NCBI GenBank assembly: GCA_023386345.1
Contig: JAEWJT010000009.1
Location: 1-64,000 of the forward strand
Direction: 5' to 3'
DNA from: Bacillota bacterium
Lineage (GTDB): Bacteria > Bacillota > Clostridia > Tissierellales > Sedimentibacteraceae
Length of the DNA: 64,000 nucleotides
Shown here one piece after another: positions 42,401 through 50,870 of the stretch. Numbering within the stretch: position 1 is the stretch's first letter; each line of letters starts with the position of its first letter. The notes under the pieces are model-generated. The model saw only the letters and a list, made by a program, of their open reading frames with translations. It ran no database searches and was not told where the DNA came from. Made by a program: the position numbers and the translations under genes.

Positions 42401-45400
42401 TAATTTACTTGCTTGGAATGCTTCACTCCAAAGCTGGTTTTTACCTAAATTCCTTGAACAAAATAAGATATTAAAAGCAATAAAAGTTTATGCAATAAAT
42501 CAAAAATCTATTGATAAGAACAAGATTAGAGGTGTTCTTGAATTATTATGCAAGTATAAAAATCTAAATGATGAAATTAATCAATATATGAACATTCATG
42601 GAATGAATCTTGGACAGCTATGGACAGGTGAAATGACTGATTGGGCTCGTGTTAAAGAAGCAGTAGAAGCGACAAGCAGTATTATAAGCCTTTTGCGTAA
42701 TATTTCAAAGATGTCTGATTGGTTTGATATAACAAACTTCTTGGAAAACCTTAAAAATGAGTGGGCTTCATTTAAATCAAAAAATAAAGATGAAGTTTCA
42801 CAATTATCTGAATATTGTAAAAATGTATTGATAGCAAAAGAAGAAGTAGAATCCTTTGCCGGAGGAGAAATTAAATCATCTATAAAAGGAAAAGCTGGCT
42901 CTACAGATATGGGAATTTCCGAAATTATAACTAAGGTCTCAAATGTATTGGATAGGTATTCAGGTATAGATAAATGGGTTTCATATGTTAAATCAAGAGC
43001 AGAACTAGAGGCTATGTCTTTAAGTTCATTTGTAAATAAAGTTGAGAACGAAGAAGTAAGGATTGAGAATTTGAAGCCAATAATACTAAAATCACTAATG
43101 TATTACGGAATTCTTGAAATTCTTGAGGATGACACTGTTCTTACTGAATTTAATAATCGCAGCTTTGAATTTTTACTTTCACAATATAAGCAAGAGCTTT
43201 CAATTGTAAGGGAAATGACACGACTAGAGCTTATAGAAAATCTGGTAGAAAATGTACCAAAACCACAAAGAGATGTGAATGAAAATTCGGAATTAGGTAT
43301 AATGATGAAAGCAATCAAGAGCAATGGCCGTGGATTATCTTTGAGAAAGCTATTTGATATGACACCAAATGTATTAAGGCGTATAGCACCTTGTATGCTG
43401 ATGAGTCCAATATCAATTGCTCAATATATAGACCCAAGCTTTCCAAAATTTGACCTTGTAGTTTTTGATGAGGCATCGCAGGTATATACACACTCAGCTG
43501 TAGGTGCAATCGCTCGTGGAAATCAACTTATTGTAGTAGGAGACCCTAATCAATTACCTCCAACATCATTTTTCAGCGGTGATTTTGATGATGAAGATTA
43601 CGATTTTGACGAGAGAGACCAAGATAGTATATTGACTGAATGTCAGTCAATTATGTTTCCACAGCTGTATTTAAGATGGCACTATCGTTCAAGTCACGAA
43701 AGCTTAATTTCGTTCTCAAATACTCAATACTATGAAAATAAGCTTTTTACATTCCCATCATATAATGATTTGGAATCTAAAGTAAAGCTAGTTCAAGTTG
43801 GCGGATTTTATGATAGAGGCAGTACAAAACAAAATAACGCAGAGGCTGATGCTATTATAGAAGAAGTAGTGAGACGACTTAAATCTCCAATTCTTAGAAA
43901 AAAATCAATTGGAATTGTAACATTTAGCTCAGTTCAGCAAAAATTAATTCAAACAAAGCTAGATGATACAATGGCTCGATATCCACAGCTTGAGGAATTT
44001 GTAAATGAGCTGGAGGAAGGAATTTTCGTTAAGAATCTTGAAAATGTACAAGGTGACGAAAGAGACGTCATACTATTCTCTGTAGGCTATGGTCCAGACC
44101 AAAACGGAAAGGTAACGATGAATTTTGGTCCATTAAATCAAGATGGTGGTTGGAAGCGTCTGAATGTAGTTGTGTCTCGTTCAAGAGATGAAATGATTGT
44201 ATTTTCAACATTAAGACCTGAGCAAATAGATTTGTCAAAAACAAGTGCTGAGGGTGTATATGGCTTGAAACGCTTCTTAGAATTTGCAAGGAATAAAGAC
44301 GCATTAATTGTAAATCAACAAAATGCAGAGCTTGCAAAAGATGATATGATTGAAGCAATTGCAAACGAACTTAGCAATCAGGGATACAACATAGTGAAAA
44401 ATGTAGGAAAGTCAAACTTCCGAATAGATATAGGGGTTGTAAATCCTAAGGTAGCCAATGAATTTATTGCAGCAATTATAATAGATGGTGTTCAATATAA
44501 CAATACACCAACTGTAAGAGATAAGGTTATAGTACAACCATCAATGCTATCACGATTGAAATGGTCAGTAATTCGTGTGTGGACGCTAGAGTGGTTTAAA
44601 AACAAGCAAAATGTCTTAGCTGAAATAAAAAATAAGCTTGACGAACTGGTTAATAATAAGAACAATGGAAATGATGAAATTGGTGAAAATAATGTTGCTA
44701 GTGGATTAGCTTCATCTGTTGAAACGGATGAAAAATTTCCCTCAGAAAATATTGGAGATAGCGAAAAAAATGAGGAATTATCGTTAAAAATTGAGGAAAA
44801 TAGCAAAAATGATGAAAAAATATCGCTTAAAAATGCTGGTAAAAACGAAACGATAGAAGGCTTTAAAATAGAGTATATCAAACCTAAAGAGAGGGAAAGA
44901 GTATATTATAAAGCCTATTATGTTGAGGAATCAACATATCCAAAAGAATCCTTCTATGAATATGCCTCTATCCAAAAAATGGCAGTGCTGATGAATGAAA
45001 TCATCCAATACGAAGCTCCAATTGTAGAGGAAGATTTATTCAGAAGAGTGATGTCAGCATGGGATATAACAACATTAGGCTCAAAGGTAAAAGAAATACT
45101 AAAAGATGCAGCTGACAGAACAAATTCCTTTGTGATACTGGATGATTATAAAAACACATATTGGAGAAGTAGGGATGAGTACGAAAAGGGTGCAGTATGC
45201 AGAGCTTACAAAGAAGATAAACGTAAATTCCAATACATACCAGATGACGAAATCATTGCGACAATAGAAGAAGTACTAAAAGACCAAATAAGCCTAAATC
45301 CAAGTAATCTATGCAAGGAAGTATTCAAAATTCACGGATACACAAGCTTAGGTCAAGAAGCGCAAAATAACGTCTTATCCTGCGCAGAATACCTAGTAAA

Positions 45401-45446
45401 TCAAGGAAAGCTAGAAGAAGAAGATGGAAGATATGTGATGGGGTAA
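39498..45446 (+). CDS. Giant DUF4011-helicase-Vsr-like-DUF3320 protein
   Basis: 1982 residues. N-terminal ~200 residues are beta-rich. A transglutaminase-like core follows: Cys215 in GNCIELAILFASCLEHA, His241 in YGHAFVGCWLDD with Asp249/250. DUF4011 is near 370-560. An SF1 helicase is split by a long helical insert: Walker A GPPGTGKSQT near 684, Walker B VVFDEAS and GDPNQLPP near 1320, WHYRSSHESLI, and VQGDERDVILFS plus VVSRSRDEMIVFS. A Vsr/MTES_1575-like nuclease domain lies at about 1625-1715 (RIDIGV kept, but IIIDG where IExDG is usual), then DUF3320 at the end. Proteins with this domain chain are found in defence islands (the Hhe-type arrangement); an anti-phage role is inferred. Confidence 0.85.
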   Translation: MIIKTEYNSLLSYVTYINRIPIIQTLSLTNDSDDKLEGVKLSIKWGNKVVEDWHQDNINLEANQSIKINFEKQALRINAKEFVTTTESYPEVFTVSVEHDGSIIKEQSYDVTVLAYNQWLGSNYHPTLIASFITPNHPQVIRIIKNASEILKKWDTVFSAYQTQDKTDVRKQIKAIYLAIQNEQINYVSSAPSFEEFGQRVRLVDDVLAGKMGNCIELAILFASCLEHARLNPIIVFLYGHAFVGCWLDDQTFQNSVDDDVASLSKRLASGVQTIELIESTLLAESSIVTYEQAVQKAYDEIVYGKKFDYLLDVSKARSLGIRPLPQKIELISLNDEQIQNNQINTDNLEHLAPKSIVNTENIEVTTSTKRSKIQVWESKLLNMTLKNSLLNFRPTRRSISILEGDLNLLEDNLSSGHEFSLVPCPGEIETEKRTEKEYSFTRNLRDEYREYMNAEMKSKRIVSLLGVEDLDYAIKALYYTSRTDLEENGANTLFVAMGFLKWYESDVSKLARYAPILLYPIEMIRKSSARGYIIRFRDEEVQVNTTLLEKLRMELNMEFPGLNPLPMDETGIDVKKILNTMRTAIMDKRGWDIIDVSYIALFSFNQFVMWNDIHSRNQELMENKTVSSLLEGKPSFDFPSILETTQLDKSDMFLNNAVLMDADSSQLAAIYSATNGSSFVLHGPPGTGKSQTITNIIASALYNGKSVLFVAEKMAALNVVQSRLEKIGIGDFALELHSNKTKKTEVLQKIDRILSRTRNGSIKQIDEKRKELQRLRDKINETTKALHYVRENGYSIYEMISLYESQGDNEVHSVAKLAEEVGKKLVEQAVEIIDRYAIMYSDVAPIDENPLNFIKITNFTLKDRDSFKENIEKLKKTLVELDSFISRQSITSIPKEASLLSIKILTDILKISVTSSELLWSYLEKWNQEDIDPAINEIVAKGFEKQQIKGAIEKDFDLAIFGFDAKTNLLAWNASLQSWFLPKFLEQNKILKAIKVYAINQKSIDKNKIRGVLELLCKYKNLNDEINQYMNIHGMNLGQLWTGEMTDWARVKEAVEATSSIISLLRNISKMSDWFDITNFLENLKNEWASFKSKNKDEVSQLSEYCKNVLIAKEEVESFAGGEIKSSIKGKAGSTDMGISEIITKVSNVLDRYSGIDKWVSYVKSRAELEAMSLSSFVNKVENEEVRIENLKPIILKSLMYYGILEILEDDTVLTEFNNRSFEFLLSQYKQELSIVREMTRLELIENLVENVPKPQRDVNENSELGIMMKAIKSNGRGLSLRKLFDMTPNVLRRIAPCMLMSPISIAQYIDPSFPKFDLVVFDEASQVYTHSAVGAIARGNQLIVVGDPNQLPPTSFFSGDFDDEDYDFDERDQDSILTECQSIMFPQLYLRWHYRSSHESLISFSNTQYYENKLFTFPSYNDLESKVKLVQVGGFYDRGSTKQNNAEADAIIEEVVRRLKSPILRKKSIGIVTFSSVQQKLIQTKLDDTMARYPQLEEFVNELEEGIFVKNLENVQGDERDVILFSVGYGPDQNGKVTMNFGPLNQDGGWKRLNVVVSRSRDEMIVFSTLRPEQIDLSKTSAEGVYGLKRFLEFARNKDALIVNQQNAELAKDDMIEAIANELSNQGYNIVKNVGKSNFRIDIGVVNPKVANEFIAAIIIDGVQYNNTPTVRDKVIVQPSMLSRLKWSVIRVWTLEWFKNKQNVLAEIKNKLDELVNNKNNGNDEIGENNVASGLASSVETDEKFPSENIGDSEKNEELSLKIEENSKNDEKISLKNAGKNETIEGFKIEYIKPKERERVYYKAYYVEESTYPKESFYEYASIQKMAVLMNEIIQYEAPIVEEDLFRRVMSAWDITTLGSKVKEILKDAADRTNSFVILDDYKNTYWRSRDEYEKGAVCRAYKEDKRKFQYIPDDEIIATIEEVLKDQISLNPSNLCKEVFKIHGYTSLGQEAQNNVLSCAEYLVNQGKLEEEDGRYVMG

Positions 45447-45473
45447 ATATTAAAATAATATTATGATTTAAAG

Positions 45474-45520
45474 AAAAGTGCTGCTTAAAGTGTTATATTA
45501 ATGCTTTAAGCAGCACTTTT
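45474..45520 (+). terminator. Strong bidirectional terminator
   Basis: Perfect 17-bp stem AAAAGTGCTGCTTAAAG / CTTTAAGCAGCACTTTT with a 13-base loop, between convergent genes. Confidence 0.9.
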
Positions 45521-45535
45521 AAATCTGTCTTTATT

Positions 45536-46000
45536 TTAAATTTCACTAATATTAATAATACTCACTATCTGACTATGTATATTCTCTATTTCATCTATTC
45601 TCACATTGCCGATAGCAGTTCTTTCTTTAGAAAAGTCAATGTCGGGAAATAATTCCTTTAATAAAGCATTAACTGTTGGAGAAGAACCCATTGAAGCCTT
45701 TACAATATCTTCTGTCTCAAATGTCATTAAAATATTTTTAATATAGCTTGTGTCAATTGATACAATTTCTTCAAATGACGAAATACGATTTTCTATATGA
45801 GGTTCTAATATTTGATTGATTGTTTTATCATATAGCTTAGAAAGCTTTAATAAGATGTCTAGGTCTGGCAGTGAAGTGCCTGTTTCCCATTTGGATACTG
45901 CCTGTCTTGATATTCCTAGTTCATTTGCCAAAGTTTCCTGTGTATAATTTTTTAATTTACGTAAGTAAATTAGATATTTTGAGATTAATGTTATGTTCAT
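45536..46000 (-). CDS. XRE-family transcriptional regulator
   Basis: 154 residues from ATG 46000 (MNITLISKYLIYLRK), behind GAGAGG; the longer frame lacks a ribosome binding site. HTH_3 domain: LRKLKNYTQETLANELGISRQAVSKWETGTSLPDLDILLKLSKLY (about 13-58). The C-terminal ~90 residues are acidic and helical, of unknown type. The DNA-binding part is closely similar in style to the regulator at 46389 (ISRQAVSKWETG against ITRQAVSEWETG). Confidence 0.85.
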   Translation of the reverse strand: MNITLISKYLIYLRKLKNYTQETLANELGISRQAVSKWETGTSLPDLDILLKLSKLYDKTINQILEPHIENRISSFEEIVSIDTSYIKNILMTFETEDIVKASMGSSPTVNALLKELFPDIDFSKERTAIGNVRIDEIENIHSQIVSIINISEI

Positions 46001-46089
46001 TATACTATACCTCTCTTTTAAATTTAGTAGTGTTATCATTATAAACAAAAACTTTATATAAATAAAGAATTAGTTAATTGCCAATAAGC

Positions 46090-46141
46090 AACTCACAGTT
46101 GCTATATTTTGACAGCTATCAAAATATTGCTATTGTGAGTT
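46090..46141. repeat. Long imperfect inverted repeat
   Basis: AACTCACA-TTGC-ATATTTTGA at 46090-46112 and its near-complement at 46119-46141 (about 19 of 23 positions) form a hairpin at the 5' edge of the gene fragment below. Confidence 0.5.
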
Positions 46142-46304
46142 TATAAATCATACAGAAAGTCCTGTGCAAGCACAATGCTGTGATTGTACTTTAGGATATG
46201 CAGAAGAAATGTTTAATAAAGTAATGCAGCGTTCTACAAAAGCAGAGTTAATTGAACGCATTATTACTGGCGGAGAGGTTTGTCGTATTAAGATACATAT
46301 ATAA
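46113..46304 (+). pseudogene. 3' fragment of a lost gene
   Basis: An open frame without a start ends at TAA 46302-46304. It encodes ESPVQAQCCDCTLGYAEEMFNKVMQ... and ends GGEVCRIKIHI. The Cys-rich CCDCTLGYAEE motif and the closing CRIKIHI resemble the C-terminus of small V4R/DUF-type binding-domain proteins (inference). The 5' part is gone, replaced by the inverted repeat. It lies in the gap 46001-46388. Confidence 0.55.
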
Positions 46305-46340
46305 ATTAAAAAAGCAAGGAACACTTGCTTGAATTTATGA

Positions 46341-46377
46341 CTCCAATTTATTATAATTCTATTATAATAAATTGGAG
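46341..46377. promoter_or_regulatory. Perfect 17-bp palindrome overlapping -10 and SD
   Basis: CTCCAATTTATTATAAT (46341-46357) is followed by TCT and its exact inverse at 46361-46377. The right arm ends in GGAG, part of the GGAGGTG ribosome binding site of the next gene, and both arms contain TATAAT-like boxes. As DNA it is a probable autoregulatory operator; as RNA it would hide the ribosome binding site. Confidence 0.65.
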
Positions 46378-46388
46378 GTGTTAAACTA

Positions 46389-46835
46389 ATGGAAACAAAA
46401 ATTGTTTTAACAAATTTGAGAAAAAAGTACGAATTAACTCAAGAAGAAATGGCTGAAAAATTTTTTATAACTAGACAGGCTGTAAGTGAATGGGAAACTG
46501 GGAAGGCTACACCAAATAATGAAACATTAAAATTAATTTCTAAGGAATTTAATATTTCTATTAATACATTGTTAGGATCTCCGCATTATCTTATTTGTCA
46601 ATGCTGTGGAATGCCATTGGAAGATGAATTCATTAGCAAAGAAGTAGATGGTTCTTTCAACGAAGATTTTTGTAAATGGTGCTATAGTGATGGGGAAATG
46701 GTATATAAGTCTTTGGATGAATTAATGGCGTTTCTTGTTCCTCAAGTTTCAGGAATGTTCCATAAAAGTGAAGAAGATACGAAAATAATGCTCGAAGAAC
46801 AATTACCTAATTTGAAACATTGGAGAAAACAATAA
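46389..46835 (+). CDS. XRE regulator with zinc-ribbon domain
   Basis: 148 residues. Residues 5-62 form an HTH_3 domain (LRKKYELTQEEMAEKFFITRQAVSEWETGKATPNNETLKLISKEF). The second half is a putative zinc ribbon, CQCCGMPLEDEF...FCKWCYSDGEMVYKSLDELMAFLVPQ, with two Cys pairs. This fusion is a known type of small regulator in Firmicutes, of unknown signal. The palindrome just upstream suggests self-control. Confidence 0.88.
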   Translation: METKIVLTNLRKKYELTQEEMAEKFFITRQAVSEWETGKATPNNETLKLISKEFNISINTLLGSPHYLICQCCGMPLEDEFISKEVDGSFNEDFCKWCYSDGEMVYKSLDELMAFLVPQVSGMFHKSEEDTKIMLEEQLPNLKHWRKQ

Positions 46836-46840
46836 TATAA

Positions 46841-46890
46841 AAAGCTGCATTTTTATTGATAATAAAACAATAAGAATGCAGCTTTGTTTT
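46841..46890 (+). terminator. Intrinsic terminator
   Basis: AAAGCTGCATT / AATGCAGCTTT, 11 bp, followed by GTTTTTT, between convergent genes. Confidence 0.85.
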
Positions 46891-48258
46891 TTATTTTAAA
46901 AACTTTTTAACAAGTTTTAAATTATCTTTAAAAGGTGCATATCTCAAATTTACATCAAATAATGTTCCTCTTTTTAATATGCTTTTTGTATGGCTAAATG
47001 TATAGAAGCTTTCTTTTCCGTGATATTTTCCAATACCGCTCTCACCAACACCTCCAAAGGAAAGATGTGGATTTGCTAAATGAATAACTGTATCATTTAT
47101 GCAGCCACCTCCATACAGTAAAGAGTTTAATATCTTGTTTTCTACTTCTTTTGACTCTGTAAAGCAGTACAGGGCAAGAGGCTTAGGTCTACTACTTATC
47201 TGATTAATCACTTCATCTAAGTTGTTATATGAGATAATAGGAAATATTGGTCCGAAAATTTCATCCTTCATAATTAAACTATCCCATACACAATTTTCTA
47301 TGATAGCCGGTGCAATCTGGTATGTTTTAGTATTTATTTTTCCGCCAAAAACATTTTCGCTATTATGAATTAGCTCTGATAGCCTATCAAAATGAATTTT
47401 ATTGATAATTTTAGGATATTCAGAGTTTTCCTCTGGGCTTTTCCCATAAAATTTTTCAATATATTTTTTCAGTGCAGTTACAAATTCATTTTTCACATTT
47501 TCATGAATTACTATATAATCTGGAGCAACACAGGTTTGACCAGCGTTTAATAGTTTACCCCATGCAACTCTTTTTGCAGCTAAATCAATTTTTGCAGTTT
47601 TATCAATTATACACGGACTTTTGCCGCCAAGTTCCAATGTAAATGGGATAAGATTTTGAGCTGCTTTTTCCATAACGATCCTACCGACATTAGGGCTTCC
47701 AGTAAAGAAAATATAATCAAATTTTTCTTCTAATATAGCATTGTTCACATCACGCCCGCCCTCAACAACAGCTATATATTCCTGTGGAAATTCACTTAAT
47801 ATTTTCAAAATAATTTGCGAGGTCTGCTTAGAATAATTAGATGGCTTTACAACAGTACAGTTTCCGGCAGACATTGCACCAATCAAAGGAACTAAGGTCA
47901 ATTGAAATGGATAGTTCCAAGGCGACATAATCAAAACACATCCATAAGGGTCTTGGTATTCATAGCTTTTTGATGGAAAATGAACAAAAGGCGATTTTTT
48001 ACGTTTTGGTTTTGATAATCTATTTATGTTTTTTAACATAAATTTTAACTCCTCATACACCATGCCAATTTCAGTTGTGTAAGCTTCAAATTCCGATTTG
48101 TTTAAATCTTCTTTTAAGGCAATTAAAATTTCATTTTCGTATTTTTTTATGCTTTCGTATAATTTCGTTAATTGCTTTTTCCTAAAGGATATATCTCTTG
48201 TTTCACCTTTTAAAAAATATGATTTTTGATTATCTACTATTGCTTTTATACTATTCAT
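46891..48258 (-). CDS. Aldehyde dehydrogenase (NAD(P)-dependent)
   Basis: 455 residues, class-3-like ALDH. Catalytic Cys243 in LNAGQTCVAPDYI, Glu in TLELGGKSPC, NAD-binding FFTGSPNVGR, and the substrate-side FGPIFPIISY. Oxidises fatty or aromatic aldehydes to acids. The C-terminus has the hydrophobic/basic character of membrane-bound class-3 enzymes but no full helix. Weak ribosome binding site. 39 bp downstream of dxr, possibly the same transcript. Confidence 0.92.
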   Translation of the reverse strand: MNSIKAIVDNQKSYFLKGETRDISFRKKQLTKLYESIKKYENEILIALKEDLNKSEFEAYTTEIGMVYEELKFMLKNINRLSKPKRKKSPFVHFPSKSYEYQDPYGCVLIMSPWNYPFQLTLVPLIGAMSAGNCTVVKPSNYSKQTSQIILKILSEFPQEYIAVVEGGRDVNNAILEEKFDYIFFTGSPNVGRIVMEKAAQNLIPFTLELGGKSPCIIDKTAKIDLAAKRVAWGKLLNAGQTCVAPDYIVIHENVKNEFVTALKKYIEKFYGKSPEENSEYPKIINKIHFDRLSELIHNSENVFGGKINTKTYQIAPAIIENCVWDSLIMKDEIFGPIFPIISYNNLDEVINQISSRPKPLALYCFTESKEVENKILNSLLYGGGCINDTVIHLANPHLSFGGVGESGIGKYHGKESFYTFSHTKSILKRGTLFDVNLRYAPFKDNLKLVKKFLK

Positions 48259-48297
48259 TATTTCACCATTTTCCCTATCTAAATTTTTATTTTAAAC

Positions 48298-49476
48298 TTA
48301 AAAATTTTTTATAGATAAACCATTATGCCACATTATTTTTTTAATCTCATTTTTAACCCACGATTCAGATTCTAAAATTACTTCTAAGGAATTTAAAACC
48401 TGTGAGCTGTGCTTTAGCATTATTTGCTCGTTAATATCAGCAATATCTAAAAATTTAATTTTATCTTTCAAAAACAGCTCTACACTTGCTTCATTCGCTG
48501 CATTTAAAACAGCAGGCATCGTTCCTCCGATTTTAAGTGCTTCGGTAGCTAAGCGCAAGCATTTGAATACATCTGTATCAGGTTTTTCAAATGTTAATTT
48601 TCCAATATCTGTAAATGATATTGGCTTTAGTTTATTAGGCATTCTATCAGGATAAAATAGCGCATATTGTATAGGAACTCTCATATTTGGCTCTCCTAAC
48701 TGAGCAATGATAGAGTGGTCTATGTATTCAACAGCAGAGTGAATAATGCTTTGGGGGTGAACGATAATTTCTATTTTTTCAACAGGAACATCAAATAAAA
48801 ACCTTGCTTCAATAAGCTCCAATCCTTTATTCATCAGAGTTGCAGAGTCTATAGTTATCTTTTTACCCATAGACCAATTAGGATGCTTTAATGCCTCTGC
48901 CACTGTTACATTTGCAAGCTCATCTAACTTTTTACCTCTAAATGGTCCTCCTGAAGCTGTAATTATCAATTTGTTTATTTCTTCGTGCTTGTTTGCTGAT
49001 ATAGACTGAAAAATTGCACTATGCTCACTATCAACAGGCAATATGACAGCCTTGTGCTTTTTTACTAAATTCATTATGTATTCTCCACCAGCTACAAGAG
49101 TTTCTTTATTAGCAAGTGCTATAGTCTTTCCGAGCTTAATTGCTTCTATTGTCGGCTTTAAACCTACCATTCCAGAAACAGCAGTAACAATTATGTCTGC
49201 TTTGCTATGAACTGCAACAGAGATAAGGCCATCCATTTTTGTTACAATTTCTGTCCTGCAATTACTTGGCAATAATTTTTTCAATTCTATAGCATTTGCC
49301 TCATTCATTACTGCGCATAGTTCGGGAGAAAATTCTAATATTTGATTTTTTAACAATTCGATATTTTCGTTGCCAGATATTGCACAGACTGATATCTTAT
49401 CTTTATTTTCTCTGACAACATCTAAGGTTTGAGTTCCTATTGAGCCTGTTGAGCCTAATATACTAATATATTTCAT
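48298..49476 (-). CDS. dxr: 1-deoxy-D-xylulose 5-phosphate reductoisomerase
   Basis: 392 residues. NADPH site GSTGSIGTQTLDV at residue 8, LANKETLVAGGEYI, metal/substrate site PVDSEHSAIFQ, the flexible loop HPNWSMGKKITIDSATLMNKGLELIEA. Second step of the MEP isoprenoid pathway. Complete length. Not next to other MEP genes; instead followed by an aldehyde dehydrogenase. Ribosome binding site AAAGGAA. Confidence 0.96.
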   Translation of the reverse strand: MKYISILGSTGSIGTQTLDVVRENKDKISVCAISGNENIELLKNQILEFSPELCAVMNEANAIELKKLLPSNCRTEIVTKMDGLISVAVHSKADIIVTAVSGMVGLKPTIEAIKLGKTIALANKETLVAGGEYIMNLVKKHKAVILPVDSEHSAIFQSISANKHEEINKLIITASGGPFRGKKLDELANVTVAEALKHPNWSMGKKITIDSATLMNKGLELIEARFLFDVPVEKIEIIVHPQSIIHSAVEYIDHSIIAQLGEPNMRVPIQYALFYPDRMPNKLKPISFTDIGKLTFEKPDTDVFKCLRLATEALKIGGTMPAVLNAANEASVELFLKDKIKFLDIADINEQIMLKHSSQVLNSLEVILESESWVKNEIKKIMWHNGLSIKNF

Positions 49477-49606
49477 TCTAATATTTGTTCCTTTCGTTTA
49501 GGTTTGAGGATTATATAATTTTTAATTATTTTTTATTATCAATTTATAATTAAATAAATTATACTATAATTAAAAATAAAAATCAAATTATTCATATACC
49601 ATATGT

Positions 49607-49636
49607 TTGAAAGGATTTCATTAATGTGTTATAATA
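49607..49636 (+). promoter_or_regulatory. Promoter of the recombinase gene
   Basis: TTGAAA (49607-49612), 18 bp, TATAAT (49631-49636). A second TATAAT lies at 49676-49681, nearer the gene. Ribosome binding site AAAGGAG before ATG 49719. Confidence 0.55.
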
Positions 49637-49718
49637 TAATTAATCTGTAATATTTCACTGTTCTAATGAAGCACTATAATTTGACAATTATGTATTTACA
49701 AAAGGAGATATTTTTATT

Positions 49719-50570
49719 ATGCTACAACAAAAACACAACATTAGTCTATCGCTGATAGACCGTTTTGCAAACTATCTTAGAGAACAAGAAAAAAGTAAAT
49801 CCACCATAGAAAGATACAAATATAATCTAAATTTATTACGTACATTTTTAAAAAATGAGCAAGTAACGAAAAACAAGCTCATTGATTGGAAAGAGAGTTT
49901 AATTAAAAACTATGCTGCAACAAGTGTAAATGCTATACTTGCTGCAATAAATACTTTTTTTAGTTTTGTTGGATGGGTAGAATTTAGAATTAAACCATTA
50001 AAAATACAAAAGAATTTATTTTGCAGGGAAGAAAAAGAACTTACAAAGGAAGAATATTTACGTTTAGTAAGGGCAGCTGAAAAAATGGAAAATAGAAGGC
50101 TTTCTTTAGTACTTCAATCTATATGCGCTACGGGGATAAGAGTTTCAGAACTTCAATTTATAACTGTAGAGGCAGTAAAAAAAGGTCGTGCTGTTGTAAA
50201 TTGCAAAGCTAAGACTCGAACAATATTTTTACCAGAAAAGCTTCGTCATGTTTTAATTCAATATGCTAAAGAACAAAAAAGAATTTCAGGACCAATTTTT
50301 GTTACAAAAACTGGAATAGTTCTAAATCGCTCTAATATCTGGCGTGATATGAAAAATCTTTGTAAAAGCGCAAATGTAAGTTCAGAAAAAGTCTTTCCGC
50401 ACAATTTGCGTCATCTTTTTGCGCGTACTTATTATACTTTAGAAAAAGATTTATTTAGACTTGCAGATATACTTGGACATTCTAATGTTAATACCACAAG
50501 AATTTATACTATGGAAAGTGGAGCAGTTCATGCAAAGCAAATTGAACATATGAGCTTAGTTATTACATAA
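49719..50570 (+). CDS. Tyrosine recombinase of the invertible switch
   Basis: 283 residues, XerC/D-size. N-terminal SAM-like domain (FANYLREQEKSKSTIERYKYNLNLLRTFL); catalytic residues Arg in ATGIRVSEL, Lys in NCKAKTRTIFLP, HNLRHLF, LGHSNVNTT, nucleophile Tyr in RIYTM. The stop codon (50568-50570) lies inside the left inverted repeat. There is no phage or transposon gene beside it, and the DNA immediately downstream is bounded by inverted repeats with a promoter inside. The natural reading is a dedicated DNA invertase like those controlling phase-variable loci in clostridia; the link to these sites is inferred from adjacency. Confidence 0.9.
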   Translation: MLQQKHNISLSLIDRFANYLREQEKSKSTIERYKYNLNLLRTFLKNEQVTKNKLIDWKESLIKNYAATSVNAILAAINTFFSFVGWVEFRIKPLKIQKNLFCREEKELTKEEYLRLVRAAEKMENRRLSLVLQSICATGIRVSELQFITVEAVKKGRAVVNCKAKTRTIFLPEKLRHVLIQYAKEQKRISGPIFVTKTGIVLNRSNIWRDMKNLCKSANVSSEKVFPHNLRHLFARTYYTLEKDLFRLADILGHSNVNTTRIYTMESGAVHAKQIEHMSLVIT

Positions 50571-50587
50571 TTTAGATTATGTTGTAA
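50566..50587 (+). repeat. Left 22-bp inverted repeat (recombination site)
   Basis: Dyad arms CATAAT and ATTATG around core TTAG, then TTGTAA. It is repeated perfectly inverted at 50849-50870. The arm ATTATGTTGTAATAATA is shared with the right site. Confidence 0.85.
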
Positions 50588-50848
50588 TAATATTTAAAAA
50601 ACTCTAGAAAAATTTATTTTTAAAAGATATTTACAAAATTAATTGGATTTTTTTGTATTAAAGTGTATTTAAATGGTATATACAAAAACAACAAGTAGGC
50701 TGGCATTAAATGTTTCTTTGCTAGCTATATTATATTGCGATAGTTTAGAAAATATTGTCATTAATGTTAATTATGCTACAAAAAATTCTTGCCAATTTTT
50801 ATATAAAGGTATATAATGATAATGTTTTATGTATATTAAATAAAAATT
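50588..50848. other. Putative invertible DNA segment (261 bp)
   Basis: Non-coding segment between perfect inverted repeats, located between the recombinase and chemoreceptor genes. It carries one good promoter near its right end, directed at the chemoreceptor. Inversion would turn that promoter toward the 3' end of the recombinase gene. No good promoter is seen on its other strand. Confidence 0.75.
50789..50817 (+). promoter_or_regulatory. Promoter inside the invertible segment
   Basis: TTGCCA (50789-50794), 17 bp, TATAAT (50812-50817); predicted start near 50824, 25 bp before the right repeat and about 160 bp before the chemoreceptor gene. Confidence 0.75.
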
Positions 50849-50870
50849 TTACAACATAATCTAAATTATG
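50849..50870 (-). repeat. Right 22-bp inverted repeat (recombination site)
   Basis: Exact inverse of 50566-50587. The core reads CTAA here against TTAG on the left, so the two sites face each other. Both arms are full length here. Confidence 0.85.

Noticed and set aside
49719..50570. Integrase of the prophage at 0.4-24 kb
   Set aside because: It is 25 kb away from the phage genes with many host genes between, and it sits beside its own inverted-repeat sites.
50566..50590. Plain terminator for the recombinase gene
   Set aside because: The short dyad lacks a T-run, and the perfect inverted copy 283 bp away with opposite core orientation fits a recombination site better.
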